This document shows, piece by piece, positions 54,719-64,000 of a stretch of 64,000 bases of DNA. Numbering within the stretch: the stretch's first letter is position 1; each line of letters starts with the position of its first letter. Position numbers and translations under genes: made by a program. Location: positions 2,625,501 through 2,689,500 of the forward strand of contig NZ_CP014213.1 in assembly GCF_003268005.1 (NCBI RefSeq), given 5' to 3'. The stretch is from Methanosphaera sp. BMS. GTDB lineage: Archaea > Methanobacteriota > Methanobacteria > Methanobacteriales > Methanobacteriaceae. A model generated the notes under the pieces. That model made no database searches and had not been told where the DNA came from. It was given only the letters and a program-made list of their open reading frames with translations.

Positions 54719-55825
54719 ATGCAAGTACAGAAGATTAACAGACAAATACGTGAAAAATCCATTCAAAACCTTAAAAACAAGATGGAACGCAAGAAAAATA
54801 AGAAGCCCCTGGAAGCATATGCTGCTAGCTGGGCTGGTGAAGACAGGTTATATGACTGTGTTGGTTATACAATATTTATAGTACTTCCAACCAGCGGTTG
54901 CCAGTGGGCAAGAGATAGTGGTGGATGTACCATGTGCAGTTATATAGCCGATTCCCCGTTATGCGATATCGGGGATGATGACCTGATAAGAATCTTCGAC
55001 CTCCAGTGGAATAAGCAGTTGGACAAGGTTGATATAACCTCTTATGAGAATGTGGCGATAAAACTATTTGTATCAGGTAGTTTTTTAAATTGCAATGAAG
55101 TACCCAAAAATGTTCAGGAATATATCTTCAATAAATTCAATAAATACGATAATTTAAAAGAGGTAATTGTAGAGTCAAAGCCCGAATTCATTGATGAAGA
55201 TTCACTTATTCGATTGGCATCACTGATACCTGATAAAATTTTTGAGATTGGTATAGGTCTTGAGACTTCAAATGAGGAAACTCGTCAAAATAAGATAAAC
55301 AAGGGAATAACAAACAGGGCATTCGAAGACTGTGTAAGCCTAATAAACAGCATTGAAGACTATGACATAAGAGCCAAAGCATATCTATTGGTAAAACCAA
55401 TACTGATATCAGAAAAAGAAGCCATTCAAGAAGCTATTGAATCAGCCGAATATGCCAAAAAAGTCGGAGTAAAGAGAATAGCATACTGTCCCGCAACGGT
55501 CCATGCAGGAACATTAATGGATTCGCTATGGAAAAAAGGCTCATACAATCCTCCATGGATATGGAGCACTGTGAAGATAATCAAAGAAGTGCGAAAAAAT
55601 GTTGATATCCCATTTATAATGGACACTGCAGGATTCGGAACAAGACGGGGCCCATTCAATTGTAAAAAGTGTAACTCAAAATTGAAGTCATTAATCATAG
55701 AATCAAACCTGACCCAGGAAATCCCCGAAGAATTAGAGGACTTCACCTGTGAATGTAAGGACAAATGGCTGGCTGATTTAGAGTTTGGTGAAGTTTTAAA
55801 TACTACAACCAATCCTAAATGCTAA
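54719..55825 (+). CDS. Radical SAM protein of archaeosine synthesis (RaSEA, ArcS partner)
   Basis: 368 residues from ATG at 54719, preceded by AAGGATG; the ATG at 54710 lies in that site. CQWARDSGGCTMCSY (about 61-75) has the variant Cys-x8-Cys-x2-Cys cluster motif of the COG1244 radical-SAM family. VESKPEFIDEDSLIRLASLI and IGIGLETSNEETRQNKINKG are further barrel segments. Two C-terminal Cys pairs (CKKC; CECK) may hold a metal. In archaea RaSEA works with ArcS to convert a lysine adduct on preQ0-tRNA into archaeosine at G15. It follows mer within 12 bp, so co-transcription is likely. Confidence 0.87.
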   Translation: MQVQKINRQIREKSIQNLKNKMERKKNKKPLEAYAASWAGEDRLYDCVGYTIFIVLPTSGCQWARDSGGCTMCSYIADSPLCDIGDDDLIRIFDLQWNKQLDKVDITSYENVAIKLFVSGSFLNCNEVPKNVQEYIFNKFNKYDNLKEVIVESKPEFIDEDSLIRLASLIPDKIFEIGIGLETSNEETRQNKINKGITNRAFEDCVSLINSIEDYDIRAKAYLLVKPILISEKEAIQEAIESAEYAKKVGVKRIAYCPATVHAGTLMDSLWKKGSYNPPWIWSTVKIIKEVRKNVDIPFIMDTAGFGTRRGPFNCKKCNSKLKSLIIESNLTQEIPEELEDFTCECKDKWLADLEFGEVLNTTTNPKC

Positions 55826-56097
55826 TCAATCTCTCTTTTTTTTATTCTTTTTGATATCAATCTGTTTTATTCAATCATTTGCTATTTTTTTTACATTTCA
55901 TGAGTTTATACATTAATAATCATACAGTGATATGATAAATTATCGATGGTTATAATAACCCGATTTTGAAATGTGAATATATATAGCAGAATATTTGTTG
56001 TTGATAACTGATATTTGTGTTGATTTGATTTATTGGAGTTTATGTTGAAATAACGGGAGTACAAACTAAAAAAAGAGAAAAAAGGTAGGGTAGTGAT

Positions 56098-57396
56098 TTA
56101 TCCTAATATGTTTTTGATATCCTCTTCAGGATTTGATATTAGTTTTAAGTCGAAGTTATCGACCAGTACGTTAAGTATTGTTTCATCCACCCATGCAGGA
56201 AGTATTGGGCCGATGTGGATGTTGGTTAAACCTAATGCCAGTAGGCTCCAGAGTATGGATACGGCTTTTTGTTCCATCCAACTTAACACGAACGTTACAG
56301 GTAAATCATTTAATCCCATGTCAAATACTTCTGTAAGTGCAGTTAATATTTCGGCTCCTACAATTGCATCGTTACATTGTCCTAAATCAATATGTCTTGG
56401 TATGCCTTCTATGTCACCTAAGTCCAAATCGTTGAATCTGTATTTTCCACATCCGACTGATATTATTATTGTATCTTCAGGTAATTGTTTTGCAAAGTCA
56501 GTGTAATAACTCATTGCTGGGTTTGGCACGTCACATCCGCCCATTACGAAGAATTGTTTGATTTTACCTGCAAGTACCAGTTCCTTAATCTTATCTGCCA
56601 ATGAAAGCACGGTGTCTTTTCCAAATCCTGTCATGTATGATGTTTTGTTTTCTTCCTCTTCAAGTTCTGGAAGTTCCAATGCTTGAGTGATTATGTCAGA
56701 GAAGTCGTAATCATCAATATGTGGTACTTCAGGTAGTTGTGCTATACCGGAGGTGTATATTCTGTCTTTATAACTTTCTTTTGGTATCAGTCCGCAATTT
56801 GTCGTTACAAGTACAGGGATTTCGTATTTTTCAAAGATTTCTTTTTGATCAAACCATGGTCCGCCTAATTGGCCTTTGAGGTGTTCATATTTGTTTAAGC
56901 CAGGATAACCGTGTGCTATTAACATTTCACTGTGGGTGTAGATGTTTATGCCTTTTCCTTCGGTCTGTTTTAGTAGCTCTTCCAATACTTTTAGGTCGTG
57001 ACCTGTAACCAATATTCCATGTCCTTTGCTTGCACCTTTTGGTACTTCTTTTGGTTCGGGTTCTCCGTAATTTTCACGGTGTGCTTGTTTAAGTCCGTCC
57101 ATTACTTTGATATTGATTTGACCTGCTTCAAGGGCCATTTCAATAAAGCTTTGAATATCGAAGTTTACGTTTGTTAATGTTGAGTATAACGCTTTTGTTA
57201 TGAATTTGTTTACTTCTTCATCGACTTTTCCGAATTCCTCCATTTGGTAGTTGTATGCGGCAATTCCTTTGGCTGCAAAGATTAGGTTGTCCTGTAGTCT
57301 TGCAAGGGTCTCATTTTTTCCGCATACTCCTATTTTTGTACATCCTTCGCCTTGAACGGCTTGTGAACATTGGTAACAAAACATATTGTCATTCAT
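56098..57396 (-). CDS. hcp: Hydroxylamine reductase / hybrid cluster protein
   Basis: 432 residues from ATG at 57396, chosen because AGGTGATT lies 6 bases before it; the ATG at 57414 is upstream of that site. [20 protein letters not shown] (5-24) holds the Cys ligands of the N-terminal cluster. The hybrid cluster ligands appear in [33 protein letters not shown] and [10 protein letters not shown]. The short form fits anaerobic archaeal Hcp, lacking part of the helical domain of the enterobacterial enzyme. It reduces hydroxylamine or nitric oxide and protects against nitrosative stress. A TrmB-family regulator gene is divergent. Confidence 0.93.
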   Translation of the reverse strand: MNDNMFCYQCSQAVQGEGCTKIGVCGKNETLARLQDNLIFAAKGIAAYNYQMEEFGKVDEEVNKFITKALYSTLTNVNFDIQSFIEMALEAGQINIKVMDGLKQAHRENYGEPEPKEVPKGASKGHGILVTGHDLKVLEELLKQTEGKGINIYTHSEMLIAHGYPGLNKYEHLKGQLGGPWFDQKEIFEKYEIPVLVTTNCGLIPKESYKDRIYTSGIAQLPEVPHIDDYDFSDIITQALELPELEEEENKTSYMTGFGKDTVLSLADKIKELVLAGKIKQFFVMGGCDVPNPAMSYYTDFAKQLPEDTIIISVGCGKYRFNDLDLGDIEGIPRHIDLGQCNDAIVGAEILTALTEVFDMGLNDLPVTFVLSWMEQKAVSILWSLLALGLTNIHIGPILPAWVDETILNVLVDNFDLKLISNPEEDIKNILG

Positions 57397-57462
57397 TTTA
57401 TAATCACCTATCATTTTTTTTGTTATATTTATTTAATGACTTATTGAGTATATAATATTATG

Positions 57463-57477
57463 TCACTATGTAAGTGA
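57463..57477. promoter_or_regulatory. Inverted repeat between hcp and the TrmB gene
   Basis: TCACT-ATGTA-AGTGA, 5-bp arms, 67 bp upstream of the hcp start and 82 bp from the regulator start. It may be the operator of a redox or nitrosative-stress regulator, possibly the neighbouring TrmB protein. Short and therefore weak evidence. Confidence 0.3.
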
Positions 57478-57558
57478 ATTTGGAACAAACTTTAAATACT
57501 TATAATTATATACTATTAAAAATAATGAGAAAATATTTTAAAAATGGGGCTGTAACAA

Positions 57559-58329
57559 TTGACAGATAACGAAAACTTGAACATATTAAAAAAGATGGGA
57601 TTGACAGATTATGAATCAAAGGCATACCTTGCATTGATGTCTCTAATAACATCAAAGGCGGATACCATAAGTAAGGAATCGGGAGTTCCACGCTCAAAGA
57701 TATATCCGGTACTGGAAAGTTTAAAACAAAAAAATCTCATAAAAATACGTCAGGGAAGACCACTCGAATATGATGTAATAGATCCATTGGAGTCATTAAC
57801 TAATTATAAAGAAGATTTTTTAAGGCAAATGGACATACTTGAAAAAAACCTGGTTGAAATATATGATAATAAACTGCCAACCGTAAATACGCCAATCCAA
57901 TCAATCGAAGACATAAATAAAATTTTACAAAAGCAGAAAGACATTTTAAACAAGTCTAAAAAAATAGTCCTGATACGTTTGGGATTTTTATTGCCGTCGG
58001 AAGTTGATTCATTCAAAAAAATGATACTCAAACTGGACAAGAATGGAATCAAGGTAAAAATATTATCCGTAAGCAAATGTGAGGTGGATGGTGTAAATAT
58101 TGACATGGAAGAAATTCTATCCAATCTACCGGTAAATGTAAGGTATGTGCAGCTTCCCTCTGCACAATTGATAATAAGGGATTATAAGGAGATGATGTTG
58201 GTATTTGCAGAAAATTCTGGAAAATCAATACGTAACGCTAATATGGTAGGTTTATACAATACATATTCGACAATCATATCAAATTATTCATCCGCATTTA
58301 ACAGGAAATGGAATTCAACAGACAAATAG
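57559..58329 (+). CDS. TrmB-family transcriptional regulator
   Basis: 256 residues. Residues 5-75 are the winged helix of TrmB proteins: LKKMGLTDYESKAYLALMSL (about 9-28), then SKESGVPRSKIYPVLESLKQ (about 38-57), with recognition helix PRSKIYPVLESL, and IRQGRPLEYDVIDP. A coiled coil (about 80-130) and a C-terminal effector domain related to phospholipase D-like regulators follow. The start is TTG at 57559. It is divergent from hcp across 162 bp, which suggests it controls hcp, itself or both; effector unknown. Convergent with the DUF89 gene. Confidence 0.85.
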   Translation: MTDNENLNILKKMGLTDYESKAYLALMSLITSKADTISKESGVPRSKIYPVLESLKQKNLIKIRQGRPLEYDVIDPLESLTNYKEDFLRQMDILEKNLVEIYDNKLPTVNTPIQSIEDINKILQKQKDILNKSKKIVLIRLGFLLPSEVDSFKKMILKLDKNGIKVKILSVSKCEVDGVNIDMEEILSNLPVNVRYVQLPSAQLIIRDYKEMMLVFAENSGKSIRNANMVGLYNTYSTIISNYSSAFNRKWNSTDK

Positions 58330-58334
58330 TCACA

Positions 58335-59210
58335 TCAAATCTTATAACATATGCTGCTTGCCAAGTCTACACCTATCTCGGATGAAATTACATTGCATTT
58401 CGTATTAAGAAGATAATAAATGGTGGTATTTATATCCATTTCAGTCAAACCCTCAAAGTTGCCCATTCCCTTGCTGATAATCATGTCTACATCATTTATC
58501 AGCTCATGCAGCTCATCAGAGACATAATCCTTCACGACGCCCACGGAATTGGCGCCGGTGCTTATGATGGTGGCATATTCATCCAATCCTAAATCATATG
58601 CATCGCTCACGATTGCATCATTTAATATTGGGGCTTCCTTTAAAGCCAGTATGATTTCCAGGTCATAATCCTCTTTAATCTTCTTTATCAATAGTTTATC
58701 AAATACGATTTCTCCTCCGTTATCTGATAAATAAAGTATTCTGTTGGCTTTTTTCAGGTCCTTGTCCAGTTTGTCGACATCATTGATTACAAGTTCATCT
58801 GTAATCTTTTGTTTGATTAACTTTTCCATGTCGGTGTCCTGCTTCAATGCACCAAAATCGATGATGTTTCCGCAGACTGCAATTTTAACATAGCTTTCAA
58901 GTGAGGGATTTTCATCAATAACTTTTTTTACAGTTGGAATTAACTTTTTGGCCAGATTATTTCCTTTTTCTCTGTACAGCTTGTATGGATCATCATTATC
59001 CGTTAGTTTCATAATCATATGATGCAAATCTGTACCTAACTTGTTGGAGTTGGTGTTCTTTTTAAAGTTTTTACCCATAAACTCCAATACTTCTAATGTT
59101 ATATCCATACGTTTATCATAATCTTCAACAGAATTTTCTATAGCTTCTCTTGATTGTCTTAACATACATGATGCACATTCATATTTAACTTTCACATTTC
59201 TCAAATCCAA
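58335..59210 (-). CDS. DUF89-family damage-control phosphatase (ARMT1-like)
   Basis: 291 residues. The DUF89 signatures are visible: N-terminal CASCMLRQ (Cys pair, about 11-18), CGNIIDFGA (about 113-121), LYLSDNGGEIVFDKLL (metal-binding Asp/Asn, about 159-174), and SKGMGNFEGLTE (about 245-256). The family removes phosphate from damaged or surplus phosphometabolites in a metal-dependent reaction; the archaeal Cys-containing form has its own unknown substrate. All acidic metal ligands appear in place. The start ATG at 59210 lacks a strong ribosome site. It is convergent with the TrmB gene, with 5 bp between stops. Confidence 0.85.
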   Translation of the reverse strand: MDLRNVKVKYECASCMLRQSREAIENSVEDYDKRMDITLEVLEFMGKNFKKNTNSNKLGTDLHHMIMKLTDNDDPYKLYREKGNNLAKKLIPTVKKVIDENPSLESYVKIAVCGNIIDFGALKQDTDMEKLIKQKITDELVINDVDKLDKDLKKANRILYLSDNGGEIVFDKLLIKKIKEDYDLEIILALKEAPILNDAIVSDAYDLGLDEYATIISTGANSVGVVKDYVSDELHELINDVDMIISKGMGNFEGLTEMDINTTIYYLLNTKCNVISSEIGVDLASSICYKI

Positions 59211-59409
59211 TAACTTCTTAATTAATAATCTCTGCTTTAAACTTAATTAATTTAATGGATTTTTGCTCATTTTATCCATCTTTTTTCACTTTTTAAAAAA
59301 ATCATACTAAAATATAAGTATTCATAAAATGATAAATATTAGTATAATTAATAAATTTTTTTACTTCAACTTCATTTTTTAATTTACATAATTGATGGGG
59401 AGACAAAAA

Positions 59410-60807
59410 GTGCAAGATACATTGCAAGATAAATGTGGAATAGTGGGTATATATTCTTTTGATGATTCAATGGATGTAGCTTCATGGATTTATTCAGGAT
59501 TATATACTTTACAACATAGAGGGCAGGAATCTGCCGGAATAAGTGTTTTTAAAGATGGTAGAATTAATACTCATGTAGATATGGGTTTAGTATCAGAGGT
59601 ATTTGATAATGATCTGTTGGATTTATTAAATGGAAATGTGGGAATAGGGCATGTACGTTATTCAACCACCGGTGAATCAGAATTGTCAAATGGACAGCCA
59701 TTTGTAGAACGTGAAAATGACTTCATAATTGCAGAGGCACACAACGGTGATATTGTCAATTCAAAATTACTGCGGGATGAATTAATGGATGCCGGTTATG
59801 AATTCAAGTCCACCACGGATTCGGAGGTAATATGTCATTTAATACTGTCCGAATATAACAAATGCGGAGATGTGGTTGAGGCCATCAAGTCATCCTGTTC
59901 CAAATTGATAGGTTCTTACTCATTGGTACTGATGATTAATGGCGTAATCTATGCTATTCGTGATCCATTGGGAATGAAACCGCTATCACTGGGTGGAGAT
60001 GAAGAATTTATAGTGGTAGCTTCAGAAACCGTGGCATTTGATTCATTGGATATAGATTATATACGTTCCATAGATGCCGGAGAGATACTCGAAATCAACA
60101 AGGGAGTACAAAAAAGTTATTATCTGCCTAGAGGTGAACATACGGCAAATTGTATGTTTGAATACCTGTACTTTGCAAGACCTGACAGTATGATATTTGA
60201 CAAAAGTGTATATCAGGTACGTTTAAACATTGGAAAGCAATTGGCAAAGGAATATCCGATAGATGCCGATGTGGTAATTGCCGTACCGGACTCTTCCATA
60301 CCTGCAACCCTGTCCTATGCAAGACATAGTGGAATACCATATGCAGAGGGTTTAATCAAAAACAGGTATGTTGGTAGAACATTTATCATGCCAACCCAGA
60401 AAGATAGGGATATCGCAGTAAAATTAAAGATGAATACAGTGGATGAGGTAATAAAAGGTAAAAAAGTAATTGTAATAGATGATAGTGTCGTAAGGGGAAC
60501 AACCTCACGTACCATTATCAAGATGATAAAAGATGCAGGTGCCAAAGAGGTACATCTACTGATAGGATGTCCGGAAATCATCTCTCCATGCTACTATGGA
60601 ATAGCAATGGCTACTAAGGAAGAATTAATAGCCGTAGACAGAACCAATGAAGAAATCAAAGATGCAATAGGTGTGGATTCCATAGGGTACATCAGTATCG
60701 AAGGGCTTGTAGATTCAATAGGTACACCTCGTGAAGACTTATGTCTTGGATGTATAACAGAGGAATATCCTACAATTATCCCACCAGAATTATATAAAGA
60801 AGAATAA
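59410..60807 (+). CDS. purF: Amidophosphoribosyltransferase
   Basis: 465 residues from GTG at 59410; GGGGAG lies 8 bases upstream, so the TTG at 59392 is less likely. The short propeptide MQDTLQDK is followed by catalytic Cys in CGIVGIYSFDD (9-19), exposed after self-cleavage. The glutaminase domain has LQHRGQESAGISVF and RYSTTGESELSNGQPF; the phosphoribosyl domain has KVIVIDDSVVRGTTSRTIIK (about 352-371) with the PRPP loop. CMFEYLYFARPD and the C-terminal CLGCITEEYP follow the family. It makes phosphoribosylamine, the committed step of purine synthesis. A hairpin terminator overlaps the stop. Confidence 0.96.
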   Translation: MQDTLQDKCGIVGIYSFDDSMDVASWIYSGLYTLQHRGQESAGISVFKDGRINTHVDMGLVSEVFDNDLLDLLNGNVGIGHVRYSTTGESELSNGQPFVERENDFIIAEAHNGDIVNSKLLRDELMDAGYEFKSTTDSEVICHLILSEYNKCGDVVEAIKSSCSKLIGSYSLVLMINGVIYAIRDPLGMKPLSLGGDEEFIVVASETVAFDSLDIDYIRSIDAGEILEINKGVQKSYYLPRGEHTANCMFEYLYFARPDSMIFDKSVYQVRLNIGKQLAKEYPIDADVVIAVPDSSIPATLSYARHSGIPYAEGLIKNRYVGRTFIMPTQKDRDIAVKLKMNTVDEVIKGKKVIVIDDSVVRGTTSRTIIKMIKDAGAKEVHLLIGCPEIISPCYYGIAMATKEELIAVDRTNEEIKDAIGVDSIGYISIEGLVDSIGTPREDLCLGCITEEYPTIIPPELYKEE

Positions 60808-60839
60808 ATGGATTATTCTTCAACGTTACCCCTTTTTTT
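60799..60839 (+). terminator. Hairpin terminator overlapping the purF stop codon
   Basis: GAAGAATAA-ATGGA-TTATTCTTC is a perfect 9-bp stem whose left arm contains the last codons and the TAA of purF. A run of seven T lies 11 bp after the stem. The gap to the T-run is longer than in bacterial terminators, so transcript-end protection is an alternative. Confidence 0.55.
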
Positions 60840-60880
60840 AATAGTTATCTCATTTTTTAAATTTATAAAGGTAGAGTGTT

Positions 60881-62104
60881 ATGGTAGAATTATTAGCTCC
60901 CGCAAAAGATAAAAGATGTGTTAGTGCAGCAATAAACAACAATGCAGACAGTGTATATGTTGGGATAACCGATTATAATATGCGTGCAAATGTGGCAAAC
61001 ATCAGTTTGGATGATATTGAAGATATCGTAAAGTATTGTCATGATTATGATAAAAAGGTCTATGTATGTACAAACACAATCGTATCTGATAATCAGCTTG
61101 TCAAATATAAAAAACAACTTGAAAAGCTTGAATCATTTGACGTTGATGCATTGATAATATCCGATATGGGAATGATCAATATAGCTAAGGATTCATCAAT
61201 CCCGTTACATCTAAGTGTACAGGCAAACATAACAAATGTGGAAGCACTAAAATTATATAATGAACTGGGTGTTACACGTGCAGTATTGTCACGTGAATTA
61301 TCTTTGGAGGACATTAAAAGAATAAAACGGAATTCTCCAATAGAAATCGAAACCTTCATTCATGGGGCAATGTGTGTGGCAATATCGGGCAGATGTTTCT
61401 TAAGCAGCTACTTCTATAATCGAAATGCTAACTGCGGAGAATGTTTGCAGCCATGTCGTCAGGAATGGAGGATTCAATCTCATGATGACAAGGAGTTGAT
61501 TCTAACTGCTCCCGAGGATAATGATATTGAAAAGTCAAGACTCTTGAGTCCAAGGGATATGTGTATGATAGAGCATATTCCCCAGCTGATGGAAGCAGGC
61601 ATTGACGCATTTAAAATAGAAGGACGAGCAAGAGCTCCGGATTATGTTGCAACGGTCACGAAGTGTTACAGTGACGCAATCAAACTATATCAATTGGATA
61701 AATGGGATGAATCATCCGAGAAATATCTTCCGCAATGGAAGAATGAACTTAAGGGCGTATTCAACAGGGGCTTTGACACTGGATTTTACTTCAGGGTACC
61801 AAAGCAATGCAGTTGTGATAATGAAGCCACATATAAGAAGGTTGATATTGGACAGATAACCAATTACTACAAAAAAATCAACGTGGCCGAACTGAAATTA
61901 TGGGATGAACTGAAAGTGGGCGATACCATTATCATACAGGGAAACAAAACGGGCAGCGTTACAGAAGAAGTGGAATCTATGCAAGTTGACGGCAGGAATA
62001 TTGAATCGATAAGCGAAGGGCTTGTTGGAATTAAATTTAATAACGTGGTACGTGAAAATGACCATGTATATAAAAAAGTACCAATTAAGGAGTTGAGTTT
62101 ATGA
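60881..62104 (+). CDS. U32-family peptidase-like protein
   Basis: 407 residues. The N-terminal TIM-barrel part ([20 protein letters not shown], 2-21) is followed by the U32 Cys motif region [20 protein letters not shown] (about 161-180), then [15 protein letters not shown]. The Cys residues match those that hold a 4Fe-4S cluster in U32 proteins involved in tRNA or rRNA hydroxylation (TrhP and RlhA types). [20 protein letters not shown] (about 239-258) is the other hallmark. The C-terminal 80 residues form a small beta-rich domain. Peptidase activity is doubtful for this class. Its stop overlaps cfbC by 4 bp, which couples the two. Confidence 0.85.
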   Translation: MVELLAPAKDKRCVSAAINNNADSVYVGITDYNMRANVANISLDDIEDIVKYCHDYDKKVYVCTNTIVSDNQLVKYKKQLEKLESFDVDALIISDMGMINIAKDSSIPLHLSVQANITNVEALKLYNELGVTRAVLSRELSLEDIKRIKRNSPIEIETFIHGAMCVAISGRCFLSSYFYNRNANCGECLQPCRQEWRIQSHDDKELILTAPEDNDIEKSRLLSPRDMCMIEHIPQLMEAGIDAFKIEGRARAPDYVATVTKCYSDAIKLYQLDKWDESSEKYLPQWKNELKGVFNRGFDTGFYFRVPKQCSCDNEATYKKVDIGQITNYYKKINVAELKLWDELKVGDTIIIQGNKTGSVTEEVESMQVDGRNIESISEGLVGIKFNNVVRENDHVYKKVPIKELSL

Positions 62105-62895
62105 CAAAAAAGAAAATAGCAATTTATGGAAAAGGAGGAATAGGTAAATCTACAACGGTATCAAATATTGCCGCCAGTTATGATAATTCCACCTTTGTAA
62201 TAGGATGCGATCCTAAATCCGATACCACCAGAACATTGGTGGGAAAAAGAATTCCAACAATCCTTGATACAATGAGAAACAATAAGAATCCCGTATTGGA
62301 TGACGTGTTATATGAGGGATTTAACAATACGTTGTGTGTAGAAAGTGGAGGACCTGAGCCGGGTGTTGGATGTGCAGGTAGGGGCGTTATCGTCGCCATG
62401 AAATTGCTCAATCAGTTGGGTGCATTTGACAGCAATCCCGAATTGGTGATTTATGATGTTCTGGGAGATGTTGTATGTGGCGGTTTCAGCGTACCTCTGC
62501 GTGAAGAATATGCTGATGAGGTATACATTGTAACCAGTGGGGAGTACATGTCACTTTATGCTGCAAACAATATTGCAAAGGGTATACGTAAACTCAACGG
62601 CAAGCTGGGCGGAATTATCTGCAATTGCCGTAATGTAGAAAATGAGGTTGAGATTGTTAGTGAATTTGCAAAGTTGTTGTCAACGGAGGTAATTGGAATA
62701 ATACCTAGAAGCCCATTGGTTCAAAGCAGTGAGTTTCAGGCAAAGACTGTTGTTGAGGTATACCCTGATTCAGATCAGTCCAATGAATACCGAAAACTGA
62801 TTAAATCAATCATGGATAACGATAATCTTGTTGCTCCAACTCCTCTGGAATCAGAGGAATTTGAAAAATTTTTCTATTCCTATGTGGATAACTAG
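62101..62895 (+). CDS. cfbC: Ni-sirohydrochlorin a,c-diamide reductive cyclase, NifH-like reductase component
   Basis: 264 residues. [20 protein letters not shown] (6-25) is the NifH-type P-loop, [14 protein letters not shown] the switch, and Cys in GVGCAGRGV and VVCGGFSVP ligate the shared 4Fe-4S cluster of the dimer. Compared with true NifH it is shorter and lacks nearby nifDK, so CfbC of coenzyme F430 synthesis is the better call: it passes electrons with ATP hydrolysis to CfbD in the reductive cyclisation of the tetrapyrrole. CfbD is not in the window. It overlaps the U32 gene by 4 bp. T-rich DNA follows the stop. Confidence 0.88.
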   Translation: MTKKKIAIYGKGGIGKSTTVSNIAASYDNSTFVIGCDPKSDTTRTLVGKRIPTILDTMRNNKNPVLDDVLYEGFNNTLCVESGGPEPGVGCAGRGVIVAMKLLNQLGAFDSNPELVIYDVLGDVVCGGFSVPLREEYADEVYIVTSGEYMSLYAANNIAKGIRKLNGKLGGIICNCRNVENEVEIVSEFAKLLSTEVIGIIPRSPLVQSSEFQAKTVVEVYPDSDQSNEYRKLIKSIMDNDNLVAPTPLESEEFEKFFYSYVDN

Positions 62896-62947
62896 AATGA
62901 CCCATCCATACTTTTTTTTCTTAAATCTTTCTTTTTATTGTTTTTAA

Positions 62948-63391
62948 TTATATCCATGTGTATACATCATATCCAAGTTTTTCCATCACACCTATGGAAA
63001 CATTTATGGCTTCATCATAACTATCAAAATAATACAAATGAGACATGCATTTACAATCAGAACAGCCAAAAGATTCAATATGTTTGTCCGTATTTTCATT
63101 TATTTTATGTGAAATATCACATTCTATTTTTTTATCACAATGGGTGTATATCACTTGATTTATTTCCACATTTTTATTAAGAGACAAGTAATCCATATGC
63201 CAATGTTTTTTCTTATCCTTGGAGATATGTCTTGAAATACGACTTTTCAAACTATTTAGTGCACTGCCCACATATACATAGTAACCAGTATCAAATTTTA
63301 TAAATCCTTTTGCACCAATTTTTATTCTGCAATCCTTTTTAACATGGATGATCAAACAGTAACTGCCCTTATCAACTTTTTCATAATTCAT
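62948..63391 (-). CDS. DUF123 GIY-YIG-like nuclease domain protein
   Basis: 147 residues from ATG at 63391; a TTG five codons earlier is less likely. [12 protein letters not shown] (about 9-20) and [20 protein letters not shown] (about 35-54) give the GIY-YIG-like strand pair and Arg helix, then [14 protein letters not shown] (about 61-74) with conserved His residues. A Cys cluster at [15 protein letters not shown] (about 124-138) could bind zinc. The DUF123 family is common in archaea, sometimes fused to endonuclease III or other DNA enzymes. Here it is alone. It is probably a nuclease-fold protein; activity not shown. Convergent with cfbC. Confidence 0.82.
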   Translation of the reverse strand: MNYEKVDKGSYCLIIHVKKDCRIKIGAKGFIKFDTGYYVYVGSALNSLKSRISRHISKDKKKHWHMDYLSLNKNVEINQVIYTHCDKKIECDISHKINENTDKHIESFGCSDCKCMSHLYYFDSYDEAINVSIGVMEKLGYDVYTWI

Positions 63392-63455
63392 GATAATTAC
63401 TATCAAAAAAGTAAAATATAAAATTATTTAAAAATAATTACTATAGGCGATAGAA

Positions 63456-64000
63456 ATGGATGACTCCGATAAAAAAAATTTAACATATGTACTCGTGGAT
63501 AGAAATCCGGATGAAAACAGTTATGATGATTCTAAAGATACAACAACAAGACAAACTAACGACGTTAATCCGATAATTAATTCATATGATGTTATTGACC
63601 AAAATAACAGTCAAATAATAGGTAGAACTTGTAATATAAATGACAGTCAGAATAATCTATCAAAGAATAATGTGTCCACGGATGACTCTTCATGTAGCAG
63701 AAATCAGGCAGTTAATCTGAATTATTACATCAGTGTTTCATTGCTGTCTATTATAACATATATGATAGTTGCATATTCAAGCAATGTAGCATTTGCAGAA
63801 TTAATCGATTTGGAAATACCCTTGATAATCTTTTTATCATTAGCAATGGTATTCCTAACAAGTAACTGGTCAAGAATATACACGTATCTGTTATTCATAA
63901 TTGTAATTGCCGTTATGATAGCTTTATCATTTAACTATTCATTCCTATTGATGATGGTACTGTTCTCTGAACTAGTAATCTACTCTATAAATGGTATTAT
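63456..64000 (+). CDS. Membrane protein with polar N-terminal region, partial
   Basis: Open from ATG at 63456 to the window end (181 complete codons). Residues 1-88 are polar and Asn/Asp/Ser-rich (NNLSKNNVSTDDSSCSRNQ), probably disordered and cytoplasmic. From about 89 four hydrophobic helices follow (ISVSLLSIITYMIVAYSS, then IPLIIFLSLAMVFLTS, YTYLLFIIVIAVMIALSF and YSFLLMMVLFSELVIYSI). I recognise no family. A weak ribosome site (GGCGATAG) lies before the ATG. Its start is divergent from the DUF123 gene, with 64 bp between, so the two may share a promoter region. Confidence 0.65.
   Translation, partial: MDDSDKKNLTYVLVDRNPDENSYDDSKDTTTRQTNDVNPIINSYDVIDQNNSQIIGRTCNINDSQNNLSKNNVSTDDSSCSRNQAVNLNYYISVSLLSIITYMIVAYSSNVAFAELIDLEIPLIIFLSLAMVFLTSNWSRIYTYLLFIIVIAVMIALSFNYSFLLMMVLFSELVIYSINGI

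Noticed and set aside
62101-62895. Nitrogenase iron protein NifH
   Set aside because: No nifD, nifK or nifI genes nearby, shorter length, and sequence closer to the F430-synthesis CfbC type.

Overview
The window comes from an A+T-rich methanogenic archaeon of the order Methanobacteriales, most likely a Methanosphaera. The evidence is mer and cfbC, a YcaO protein of the McrA-thioglycine type, a methanofuran-pathway kinase (mfnE), an A-type ATP synthase operon, DUF4013 membrane proteins, pseudomurein-binding repeats and a giant Asn/Thr-rich adhesin-like protein. The very low G+C and the adhesin content favour Methanosphaera over Methanobrevibacter. The assignment is inference from gene content; no database search was possible.

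Layout. 1-270 is the end of a tRNA 2'-O-methyltransferase gene (aTrm56). 0.3-14.7 kb is an accessory region. It holds a possible tiny hydrophobic peptide gene, a tyrosine-integrase remnant, a 2005-residue secreted adhesin-like protein, nested IS remnants, a tnpB gene, a nucleotidyltransferase/HEPN pair, a decayed second adhesin and an array of about 155-bp tandem repeats. Two diverged copies of a block of about 300 bp bracket roughly 5 kb of this region. 14.7-37.2 kb is mostly housekeeping: inositol phosphate synthase, an HD/OB ribonuclease-like protein, type IV pilus-like genes at two separate places, a co-oriented set ycaO-pth2-mfnE-zinc ribbon-EF1beta, a site-2 protease, an M24 peptidase, a tRNA-binding protein, PRC barrel-nadX-Thg1-like, a JAMM protein, serA, a helix-turn-helix regulator and tiaS. 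37.6-46.7 kb is the complete ATP synthase operon ahaHIKECFABD, ending in a clear hairpin terminator. 46.7-47.9 kb is a decayed IS element with recognisable terminal inverted repeats. 48.0-64.0 kb holds an ATP-grasp protein, a 52-residue membrane protein, tRNA-Gln(UUG), a secreted pseudomurein-binding transglutaminase-like protein, a DUF4013 protein, mer, the archaeosine radical-SAM gene, hcp beside a TrmB regulator, a DUF89 protein, purF, a U32 protein, cfbC, a DUF123 GIY-YIG-like protein and the start of a membrane protein.

How it fits together. Energy conservation is represented by mer (C1 reduction), cfbC (coenzyme F430), the probable McrA-modifying YcaO and the ATP synthase. tRNA biology is unusually well represented (aTrm56, TiaS, archaeosine synthase partner, Thg1-like, Pth2, a tRNA-binding protein). 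The cell surface is represented by the adhesin, pilus-like genes and the cell-wall-binding peptidase candidate. No CRISPR array or rRNA gene was seen. The least explained parts are the 8-14.5 kb island with its repeats, the tiny peptide locus at 740-1100, and the structured RNA downstream of the EF1beta gene.
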